From Luteolibacter sp. Y139 (lineage in GTDB: Bacteria > Verrucomicrobiota > Verrucomicrobiia > Verrucomicrobiales > Akkermansiaceae): a stretch of DNA of 64,000 nucleotides. The stretch is taken from positions 1 through 64,000 of the forward strand of contig NZ_JBBUKT010000010.1 of NCBI RefSeq assembly GCF_038066715.1, in the 5' to 3' direction. The notes beneath the pieces were generated by a model. It saw only the letters and a program-made list of their open reading frames with translations. It had not been told where the DNA came from and made no database searches. This document shows positions 1 through 6,748 of the stretch, piece by piece (position 1 is the first letter of the stretch; every line of letters begins with the position of its first letter). Made by a program: the position numbers and the translations under genes.

Positions 1-190
1 TGCCCCGACAAGGACAAGGAGAAGAAGAAGGAAGAACTCGTGATGTCCGGCGGCAAGGACAAGGACAAGGATGACTGCCCCGACAAGGACAAGGACAAGG
101 AGAAGAAGAAGGAAGAACTCGTGATGTCCGGCGGCAAGGACAAGGACAAGGACGACTGCCCTGACAAGGACAAGGAGAAGAAGGAAGAGA
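1..190 (+). repeat. Tandem coding repeat, about 75-81 bp units
   Basis: Two nearly perfect copies start at 1 and 76 and a truncated third starts at 157. Copy two has one extra Lys-Asp pair (6 bp). Repeat edges coincide with the Cys-Pro codons, so each unit adds exactly one cysteine to the encoded peptide. The array probably continues to the left of the window. Confidence 0.85.
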
Positions 191-207
191 AGCTCGCGAT
201 TCTCTGA
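1..207 (+). CDS. Bufferin/MNIO-type precursor peptide, C-terminal end (5' partial)
   Basis: An open frame enters at the left edge and ends in TGA at 205-207, giving 68 visible residues. They form a repeat of about 25-27 residues: Cys-Pro-Asp, a run of alternating Lys/Asp/Glu, the block EELVMSGG, then KDKDKDD. Cysteines lie at codons 1, 26 and 53, each in the context C-P-D-K. The DNA repeat units (1-75, 76-156, then a shortened unit) are almost identical, which points to recent expansion. The gene lies immediately upstream of DUF692 and DUF2063 genes, the arrangement of bufA-bufB-bufC operons, where BufA is an exported peptide whose cysteines are modified by the MNIO enzyme and which binds metal. 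The classical EGKCG core motif is not present in the visible part. The signal peptide expected for a BufA lies outside the window, so the assignment is inferred from neighbours and Cys repeats. Confidence 0.7.
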   Translation, partial: CPDKDKEKKKEELVMSGGKDKDKDDCPDKDKDKEKKKEELVMSGGKDKDKDDCPDKDKEKKEEKLAIL

Positions 208-226
208 TTTTCCGTTCCACGGATCG

Positions 227-258
227 CCCCGCGGCCATTTCGGTGCCGCGGGGTTTTT
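227..258 (+). terminator. Intrinsic terminator between precursor and MNIO genes
   Basis: A 9-bp perfect stem (227-235 pairing with 245-253) with a 9-nt loop is followed by five T residues. It lies 20 bp after the precursor stop and before the DUF692 start. Terminating here would make the precursor transcript more abundant than the maturation-enzyme transcript, with read-through or a weak promoter at 260-350 supplying the enzymes. Confidence 0.8.
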
Positions 259-351
259 CCGTCTTTAAGCAAAGAAGCCAGAGGCCCGGGTGGACGCTCT
301 CCTTTACTCCGATCTGGTTTCTGGTCTATTGTATCTGGTTTCTCGATTCCT

Positions 352-1215
352 ATGAGCGGCTCGCGATTCACGGCAGGCGTGGAACTGGCTACGGGCATCG
401 GCCTGCGGGTGCCGCACTACAACCACATCCTGGCGGAGAAGCCGGCGGTCGGGTGGTTCGAGATCATTTCGGAGAACTACATGGTGGAAGGCGGGCGGGC
501 GCTCGCGGTGCTCGATCAGATCCTAGATCAATACCGTGTGGTCCAGCATGGCGTGGGGATGTATCCGGGGGATGCAGGCGGCGTGAAATTCGACCATCTG
601 CGCCGGCTCAAGCGGCTGGTGCGGCGGACGAAGACGCCGTGGCTTTCCGATCACCTGTGCTGGGGCAGCGTGGATGGCAGCATGAGCCATGACCTGCTGC
701 CAATTCCCTTCACTTTCGAAGCGGCTCGGAAAACGGCGGAGAATCTGCGGATCATCCAGGACTTCCTGGAGGTGCCGCTGGCGATGGAGAACGTGAGCAG
801 CTACGGCGAGTTCAACGGCAACGAGATGACCGAGTGGGAGTTCCTGGCTGAGGTCACGGAGCTGGCGGACGTGGGGATTCTGTTAGACGTGAACAACATC
901 TACGTTTCCTCGGTGAACAACGGGTTCGATGCGATGGAGTATGTGAATTTCGTGCCGCCGGAGCGGGTGGCGCAGATCCACATCGCGGGGCATTCGCGCT
1001 ATGAGCGGTTCATCGTGGACACGCATGACCATCCGGTGGTCGATCCGGTGTGGAAGCTCTATGAGCGGGCGATCGAGCGCTGCGGGCCGGTGGCGACTTT
1101 GTTAGAGTGGGACGGGCGCATTCCATCGTTCGATGAAGTGTGGACGGAGGCGAAGAAGTCGGAGGCGTGGCGCGAGTCGGCCTTGGCGAAGAAGGAAGAG
1201 CATGAAGCCGCTTGA
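352..1215 (+). CDS. bufB: DUF692 multinuclear non-heme iron oxygenase (MNIO), BufB-like
   Basis: The 287-residue protein matches the DUF692/MNIO family, which uses a multi-iron centre in a TIM barrel to modify cysteines or nearby residues of ribosomal peptides; bufferin enzymes form thiooxazoles. Visible family motifs are ISENY (E41, N42), HGV (H66), LSDHLCW (D100, H101), MENVSSY (E146, N147), LLDVNN (D179, N181), QIHIAGH (H210, H214), DTHDHPV (D223, H225, H227) and LEWD (E252), covering the expected iron ligands. Length is typical. The ATG at 352 is chosen because the family N terminus (GIGLR) follows shortly. No good ribosome site is visible. It overlaps the DUF2063 gene by 14 bp, implying translational coupling, and follows a Cys-repeat peptide gene. 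Confidence 0.93.
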   Translation: MSGSRFTAGVELATGIGLRVPHYNHILAEKPAVGWFEIISENYMVEGGRALAVLDQILDQYRVVQHGVGMYPGDAGGVKFDHLRRLKRLVRRTKTPWLSDHLCWGSVDGSMSHDLLPIPFTFEAARKTAENLRIIQDFLEVPLAMENVSSYGEFNGNEMTEWEFLAEVTELADVGILLDVNNIYVSSVNNGFDAMEYVNFVPPERVAQIHIAGHSRYERFIVDTHDHPVVDPVWKLYERAIERCGPVATLLEWDGRIPSFDEVWTEAKKSEAWRESALAKKEEHEAA

Positions 1216-2083
1216 AGAGATCCAGCGGGAGTTCTTCGCCGCGCTGCACATGCCGCTGCGGGGGACGAGCCGGCGGAGCACGGAGCTACCGCCATGCAGC
1301 GAGGGGCATTTGCCGGAGTTCCTGGCGAAGGCGGACGAGCTGATGAAGGCGGGCGAGAACCTGTCCTCGGCGGAGCGGCTGGAGCTTTATCACCGGCAGT
1401 ACTGGTTCCGCGTGCTGGATTCGGTGGCGGATGATTTTCCGGTGCTGCGGAGAATGGCGGGGGAGGAGACTTTCTGGAGTTTGTTAGAGGGGTATTTGCA
1501 GGCGTTTCCTTCGGAGAGCTACACGCTGCGGCATTTGGGGCGGGCGGTGGCGCGGTTCGTTTCCGGATGGGAGGGGATCGATGCGATGCGTCGTCGCTGG
1601 TTCACCGCGGTGGCGGAGCTGGAGTATGCGGCGATGGAGACGTTCGAGGCGGCGGAGCGCGAGCCATTGCCGCCGGAGCGGATCGCGAGCGAGGTGCTGG
1701 AGCTGCAGCCGCATGTGCGATTGCTTGAGATGCCGGTGCCGGCGGATCTTTGTTATGCGTGGGAGAGCTTCGAGCCGTGTGAGGAGGAGGTGACGCGGGT
1801 GGCGGTGTGGCGGGGGCCGAAGGGCGCTCACATGCAACGGCTGGATGCGGTGGAGTTTGTTTTGTTAGGGCGGTTGAAAGAGGGGCGTTCGCTGGAAGAG
1901 CTGTTCGCGGATCCGGTGGAGCCGGAGCCGACGCCGGAGGAGGTGCAAGGGTGGTTTGCCGACTGGCAATCGCGCGGCTGGATCACGGCGCGGGGGAGCG
2001 AGGTGATCGAGCTTGTTCCGCAGGATGATGATTGGAGCGGTGTGGACAAGATGGGCTCGCAGGCGCGGGCGATGGAGGATTAG
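1202..2083 (+). CDS. bufC: DUF2063 (HvfC/BufC-type) MNIO partner protein
   Basis: The 293-residue product has the DUF2063 N-terminal helical domain (residues about 5-100, with the family-like stretches ERLELYHRQYWFR and DDFPVLRRM) and a variable C-terminal half. In bufferin and TglHI-like systems this protein pairs with the DUF692 enzyme as a recognition or partner subunit for the precursor. The ATG at 1202 lies inside the end of the MNIO gene (overlap 1202-1215) and was preferred to an in-frame start at 1133 that would add an Arg-rich shadow of the upstream gene. The last bases overlap the convergent VOC gene by 4 bp. Partnership with the neighbouring enzyme is inferred from family and overlap. 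Confidence 0.88.
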   Translation: MKPLEEIQREFFAALHMPLRGTSRRSTELPPCSEGHLPEFLAKADELMKAGENLSSAERLELYHRQYWFRVLDSVADDFPVLRRMAGEETFWSLLEGYLQAFPSESYTLRHLGRAVARFVSGWEGIDAMRRRWFTAVAELEYAAMETFEAAEREPLPPERIASEVLELQPHVRLLEMPVPADLCYAWESFEPCEEEVTRVAVWRGPKGAHMQRLDAVEFVLLGRLKEGRSLEELFADPVEPEPTPEEVQGWFADWQSRGWITARGSEVIELVPQDDDWSGVDKMGSQARAMED

Positions 2084-2466
2084 GCCTCGTAGAGTTCCAG
2101 CGGCAGGCCGTCGGGGTCGGCGAAGAAGGTGAAGCGCTTGCCGGTTAGCTCGTCGATTCTCACGGGCTCTACCTTCACGCCTTTCGATTCTAACAGAGTC
2201 ACGGCTTCGGCGACGTCTGGCGCGGTGAAGGCGAGGTGGCGGAGGCCGCAGGCTTCCGGGTAGCTCGGTCGCTTCGGAGGATCGGGGAAGGAGAAGAGCT
2301 CGATTTGCGTGCCATCGGCGATTTCGAGGTCCAGCTTCCAGGAGTCGCGGGCTTCGCGATAGGTTTCGGCGATGATGCGGAGGCCCAGGATTTCGGTGTA
2401 GAAGGCCTTCGATCGCGGATAGTCCGAGGCGATGATGGCGGCGTGGTGGAGGCGGAGGAGGTTCAT
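2080..2466 (-). CDS. VOC/glyoxalase I-like metalloprotein, YaeR type
   Basis: A 128-residue single-domain VOC protein resembling E. coli YaeR and Streptococcus SMU1112c. It has the N-terminal HHAAIIASDYPRSKAFYTEILGL signature (shown in part: HHAAI, DYPRSKAFY), the middle segment IELFSFPDPP, and the C-terminal metal-ligand region FFADPDGLPLELYE. Metal ligands expected from the family are the first His, a central His (LRHLAF) and the final Glu. The substrate is unknown; the family is related to lactoylglutathione lyase but that activity is not proven. The start at 2466 gives the conserved family N terminus. It lies 28 bp downstream of the membrane protein gene on the same strand, so they may be co-transcribed. 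Confidence 0.88.
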   Translation of the reverse strand: MNLLRLHHAAIIASDYPRSKAFYTEILGLRIIAETYREARDSWKLDLEIADGTQIELFSFPDPPKRPSYPEACGLRHLAFTAPDVAEAVTLLESKGVKVEPVRIDELTGKRFTFFADPDGLPLELYEA

Positions 2467-2494
2467 GGCTTCAGGTGTTCGCGGTCTCTCAGGG

Positions 2495-4513
2495 TTATGC
2501 ATCCAGCAGTTCAAGCAGGTCCTTCCTCTCCTGCTGGTCCACCTCATACTCGTAGCGGTTTGCCGCTGGAATGCGGGGTTCGATCTTCGTGAGGACGTTC
2601 AACTTGGTCCAATGCTTCTCCCGGGCGTGATGGAAAGGGACAAGCAGGGCCATCAAGAGAAGCCCCGTGGCATACGCGGGAACGAGGCTGCGTCCCCAAG
2701 TGAGAAAGCGCACGGCATGATGGCGTGGGCAGGTGGGAACTCCCACCGCGAGATTGATGATGATCACGGCAAGCAGTGCGATGACAAGCGTTCCTCCAAG
2801 GATATGCGCTCCTTCGCTCTGGCTCCATCCGGTAGCGGTGGCGATCGTCATCATGGTGGCACTCGCGACAACCGACAGGACCCGTGGACGCGGCCAACCC
2901 AAACAACCGAGGCGGAGGCCAAGCCGTCGCGATGCGAATTGGGCGGGGAGAAGAAGGATCGCTCCGGCAAGGGCTCCGAATCTGAGAAAGGTGGCGAGGC
3001 CAGCCTCCTGCGTGGCCGATGCGGTGGTGAGGGGCAGCAGCCACTCCAGAAGCAGATGAATCACGATGGGGAGGATGATGCCGACTCCCACGATCCATCG
3101 GTGATCGGAGGGACGCAATACTTGGACCAGAGCCTCGGAAAGGGCCTGTGCTTGCTTGCCTCGGGTGAAGCGGCCTCCAGCAGCCAGCAGCAGTACCATG
3201 AGGACGACTACGCCGACCATGGCCGAGGCGATGCGCCGCCACATCTCGCGTGCGGCCATTTCGCCCGGGATGAGATCGGCCAAGCTGATCGGCGGCGGAG
3301 ATTCCACAGCGGCTCCGGCAAGAAGGATGCCTCCACCTGCATCCTCCGCGAGCCCTCGCCATTGCTTCACCAGTTTGTCCGTGCGCTGACTTTGGGCTTC
3401 CTTGCGTTTCCCGATGGCTGCTTCAAGGCTCGAATATCGGGCCTCCTGCGAGGCAAGGCCGAGCATGCGGGCTGCCCGTGTGAAAGCGGGCAGGGAGCTG
3501 AATGGGAAAAGGATGGAACCGTCATTTCCGATCGAGCGTCGGGCGAAGATTTCCCATGCATCCGTGAGTGCCACAAAGCCCTCGCGATCACCGGCGATGG
3601 CAAGTTCCTCGGCGCGAGCGGCAATGGCTTGGGAAAGGTGCCCGAAGCTTGCTCCTGTTCTTGGCACCACCATGTGGAGGTAGGACGCGGTGAGCTTCCG
3701 TCCGAGCACATCGTCTCCGGGAGGAAGAATTTTCAGGCGCTGGAGCAGAAGCTCGTGTTCATACGACTTCATGCTTGGAAGGCGGGTGGCTTCCTGGAAA
3801 AGCCGGATGGCTTCCGCTTGGCCCGCGGTATCGAAGATATGATACCTCGGGGCTTTCGGATTCAGCTTGAGGACGTGGGAGGGGACAGGGAGTTCGTTGA
3901 TATTTCCCCGCGCCTTTGCTCCTGCCGCGAGGTAGCGGAACCAGGCATTCTGCGGATCCAGGCGGTCTGCGGTTTTGAGAAGATCGGGCGGAATGTCTGG
4001 CCCGGAGGCGACTGTCCGGGCGTAGTCTGCAAAGAGCGCGGGGTTTCCGGGGTCGCTGTCCCACAGGCTTTTTATCACATCGGCTTTGCTGGGTTGCGAG
4101 GGATCGCCGAATAGCAGCAAGCGCTCAGGCGCCGTTAGAGGGCCAAAAAGTCCGGGAACCTTTTGATCGATATCGGGGCCGAAGGGCAGGCCCGGCAAAC
4201 CGATTGCAGCCGGATCGGTCATCGCAAAAAGATCATAGGAGGCGAGCCGGAGTCGCACGTAGTCCCGTGCCAGCGGAATGGCGGCAAGAACCACGGCAAG
4301 TGCTGCGGCGACATACAAGATGACCTTGGCCCGCGATTTTGGCCGGGCCGTCTCCAGATTCGCGGCGGCTTGCTCAAGCGAATCTCCCCGGTGTTCTCCG
4401 GATTCCTGCGAGAGGACCGACCGCAGCTCCTGGGCCGCCATTAGCTGAAGCTCCGCATTGTCCGCCAGGGGGCGGACGGCAGCTTCGATAAAGCGCTCGG
4501 CGGGGTCGGGCAT
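2495..4513 (-). CDS. Membrane protein of unknown function, tandem paralogue 1
   Basis: A 672-residue protein I cannot assign to a named family. It has a short conserved cytoplasmic N terminus (DPAERFIEAAVRPLADNAEL), a first membrane helix near residues 63-83, a long soluble alpha-helical region of about 330 residues with TPR-like patches (for example LFADYART, TADRLDPQNAWFRYL), then about six hydrophobic helices from roughly residue 425 to 645, and an acidic tail ending LLELLDA. It has the same architecture and N-terminal residues as the upstream neighbour, so the pair arose by duplication. Spacing to the upstream gene is 78 bp, consistent with one transcript. A role in envelope sensing is possible but not supported by any motif I recognise. 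Confidence 0.75.
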   Translation of the reverse strand: MPDPAERFIEAAVRPLADNAELQLMAAQELRSVLSQESGEHRGDSLEQAAANLETARPKSRAKVILYVAAALAVVLAAIPLARDYVRLRLASYDLFAMTDPAAIGLPGLPFGPDIDQKVPGLFGPLTAPERLLLFGDPSQPSKADVIKSLWDSDPGNPALFADYARTVASGPDIPPDLLKTADRLDPQNAWFRYLAAGAKARGNINELPVPSHVLKLNPKAPRYHIFDTAGQAEAIRLFQEATRLPSMKSYEHELLLQRLKILPPGDDVLGRKLTASYLHMVVPRTGASFGHLSQAIAARAEELAIAGDREGFVALTDAWEIFARRSIGNDGSILFPFSSLPAFTRAARMLGLASQEARYSSLEAAIGKRKEAQSQRTDKLVKQWRGLAEDAGGGILLAGAAVESPPPISLADLIPGEMAAREMWRRIASAMVGVVVLMVLLLAAGGRFTRGKQAQALSEALVQVLRPSDHRWIVGVGIILPIVIHLLLEWLLPLTTASATQEAGLATFLRFGALAGAILLLPAQFASRRLGLRLGCLGWPRPRVLSVVASATMMTIATATGWSQSEGAHILGGTLVIALLAVIIINLAVGVPTCPRHHAVRFLTWGRSLVPAYATGLLLMALLVPFHHAREKHWTKLNVLTKIEPRIPAANRYEYEVDQQERKDLLELLDA

Positions 4514-4556
4514 TGGCGATTCTCTAGCAGATTGGAGGTATGGGGAAAGGGGCCTC

Positions 4557-4595
4557 TCAGGGTTTTACGTCGAGGAGTTCGAGCAGGCCTTTCAT
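4557..4595 (-). pseudogene. Vestigial duplicated C-terminal tail (12 codons)
   Basis: Immediately after the stop of the upstream paralogue, an ATG overlapping that stop (ATGA) opens a 12-codon frame encoding MKGLLELLDVKP. This matches the C-terminal tail DLLELLDA of the downstream paralogue. The sequence is best read as a relic of the tandem duplication or of a frameshifted tail. Translation as a micropeptide cannot be excluded. Confidence 0.45.
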
Positions 4596-6646
4596 TGTTT
4601 CAAGATTTCCAGCAGTTCGCGCCGCATTTGTTCGGCGGCCTGATACTCACGGAGAGAGGTCGCGGGGATGCCGGGTTCCCATCGGCTCACTGTATCCATT
4701 TTTACCCAATGGAGTTCCCGGGCTTGGAAGGTCCACGATGCCAATGCCGCCAGCAGGATCGCAACGAGCTGGGCAGGGAGTGCCGCCCGTCCGCAGACGA
4801 GCCAGAACAAGACCTTTCGCCTTGCCTCGACGGCGCAGGTCAGCAATGCCACGAGGAAGCCGAGTGCCATCGCTGCTGCGACCCAGAAGAAGATCTGGAA
4901 CACGGTCGAGGATAGCGCCGATGCACGGAGGAATGCGGTCACAAGAATGGTGATCGCCGGGATAGCCGCGGCTCCCACCAGAATCCACCGCTCGCGAACG
5001 GTATTGTGATTCCAGCCGACGCAATGCAAACGCATGTCGAGCCTGCGTCCTGCCAGCAGCATCGGGAAGGTGAGCATCACAGCCGCCGTTATCAGGAATC
5101 GTAGAAGGGTGCCTTCGAGACATCCGCTTGCCCGAATGCCAAATTCTTGCAGCCCCAGCGGAGTCGCCTGGTCGAGCAACAGGAGCACGGCGAAGGGCAG
5201 AAGCACGCCGCCGCCGAGGATCCAAGCATAGTCGACCGGTTGTAGCACGTGGCTCAGCGAATGGGAGAGCCGCCGGGCCTGATTGCCGCGGAGAAAGCGC
5301 GTGACTGCCAGCAGGAACGCGGCCACGGCAAAGACCGCAATCATCCCTGCACAGGCGAAGCGCCGGATCAAGGAGTGGTCCGCCAGGCGACCGGGCTCGA
5401 GTTCGGAGTCGTTGAAGGAGGGGGCATTGGTCCAAGAGAGATCGGCAAATTGCAGCCCGCCGCGCTCGCGGATTCGGTCGAGGTTCTGCTCGTTGGGCTT
5501 CGTGTTCCGGGCCTTGATCGCCTCATGCCACGCTTCGTGGCGCGCTGCCAAAGCCGGAAGGTCCAAGTCCCGGGCTGCCTTGGAAATGGCGTGAGACGCG
5601 ATGGTCACTCCATAGCTCGCGTTGGCGATCTGGCGAGGCGTGGATTCCGAGTGTTGGATTGCGCGAATGACGCAGGTCTCCCATGAGGAGGCCAACTGTT
5701 CCAAACCATGGCGATCCCCGGTGGAAGCAAGCTCCCACGAGCGCGCGGCGACGAGCTTGGCGAGTTCATTGGGCCGAGAGCTGATCCAGCTGCCGGGTCG
5801 ATAGATGAGAAGATAGTCGTAGGCCAATTTCCGGTCCCACCAGTTGTCACCCGGTGGCAAGACTGCGAGGCGTTGCAGTAGCATCCGGTCTTCGTAGGTC
5901 TCGTAGCGTGGCATCGCCGCTGCCTGTTGCAGGAGATCGAGTGCTTCCGCGGCCTTCGGGGCGTCGATGATGAGATAGGGGGGAAACGAGCCGCCTTTTT
6001 TCCTGATATGGTAGGGAACCTCGTTGAGCTTGGTGACCTTGCGAGCCGCGACTCCTGCCGCCAAATGCTGGTACCAGCCATTGCCGGGATCGATCCGGTC
6101 TGCGCTTGTGAGGAAATTCGCGGGCAGAGCCTTGGAGTCCTCGTAGGAAGCGCGGGCATAGTCAGCGAACAAGGCCGGATCTGCCGGGGTGCTGTCTCGC
6201 AGGGCCTGAAAGCGATCGAGCCACGGTCTTTTCGAGAGGTCGCCGAACAACAAGAGACTCTGCTGGGGAGAGCGTTCTCCGAAGGTTGCCGGGAGTCGGG
6301 CCACAGGGTGCCACTCCAAGTTTAGTGCCGGCAAAAGGGGGACTGGGTCTTCACCGCGAAAAATCAGAGCGTGCAGCGCCAAGCGTATTTTCAGGCAGTC
6401 GCGCACGGTCGGAAGAAGCGCTGCAATGGCCAAGGCGACGATCAGGAAGAGGCATGACCTGAGTATCCAAGGCGGGATTCGCGGCTTGGTGAGATTGGCA
6501 GTCGCCTCCTCGAAGGAAATCGCCTCGGGGGCGGGGTCGGCAGGGAGACCGGCGCGAAGCTCCTGGGCCGCCATCATCTGAAGCTCCGCATTGTCCGCCA
6601 GGGGGCGGACGGCGGCTTCGATGAATCGCTCGGCGGGGTCGGTCAC
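4592..6646 (-). CDS. Membrane protein of unknown function, tandem paralogue 2
   Basis: A 684-residue paralogue of the gene downstream. The first ~30 residues are almost identical (DPAERFIEAAVRPLADNAELQ) while the rest is strongly diverged. The order of parts is the same: conserved N-terminal segment, one membrane helix near 62-80, a long soluble helical region with the phrase TSADRIDPGNGWYQHLAAG equivalent to the neighbour's TADRLDPQNAWFRYLAAG (parts shown), then several membrane helices from about 440 to 660. No enzymatic motif is recognised. It is divergent from dnaE, with about 100 bp between the two starts that must hold both promoters. Confidence 0.75.
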   Translation of the reverse strand: MTDPAERFIEAAVRPLADNAELQMMAAQELRAGLPADPAPEAISFEEATANLTKPRIPPWILRSCLFLIVALAIAALLPTVRDCLKIRLALHALIFRGEDPVPLLPALNLEWHPVARLPATFGERSPQQSLLLFGDLSKRPWLDRFQALRDSTPADPALFADYARASYEDSKALPANFLTSADRIDPGNGWYQHLAAGVAARKVTKLNEVPYHIRKKGGSFPPYLIIDAPKAAEALDLLQQAAAMPRYETYEDRMLLQRLAVLPPGDNWWDRKLAYDYLLIYRPGSWISSRPNELAKLVAARSWELASTGDRHGLEQLASSWETCVIRAIQHSESTPRQIANASYGVTIASHAISKAARDLDLPALAARHEAWHEAIKARNTKPNEQNLDRIRERGGLQFADLSWTNAPSFNDSELEPGRLADHSLIRRFACAGMIAVFAVAAFLLAVTRFLRGNQARRLSHSLSHVLQPVDYAWILGGGVLLPFAVLLLLDQATPLGLQEFGIRASGCLEGTLLRFLITAAVMLTFPMLLAGRRLDMRLHCVGWNHNTVRERWILVGAAAIPAITILVTAFLRASALSSTVFQIFFWVAAAMALGFLVALLTCAVEARRKVLFWLVCGRAALPAQLVAILLAALASWTFQARELHWVKMDTVSRWEPGIPATSLREYQAAEQMRRELLEILKQ

Positions 6647-6748
6647 GGTGGGTCTGTTAGCAGTTTTTCCACGTAGCTATCAAGGATCGTGGCGCGCTGC
6701 CTTGCCACCCCGGGCCGGGGCGTCCAAATTCCTGCGCGCCCGATTCCG

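Noticed and set aside
1-190. CRISPR-like direct repeats
   Set aside because: The repeats are in frame, encode a regular peptide unit and have no unique spacers.
2432-4114. A 560-codon plus-strand frame opposite the membrane paralogue
   Set aside because: The minus frame has clear membrane helices and a paralogue; the plus frame has no domain and odd composition.
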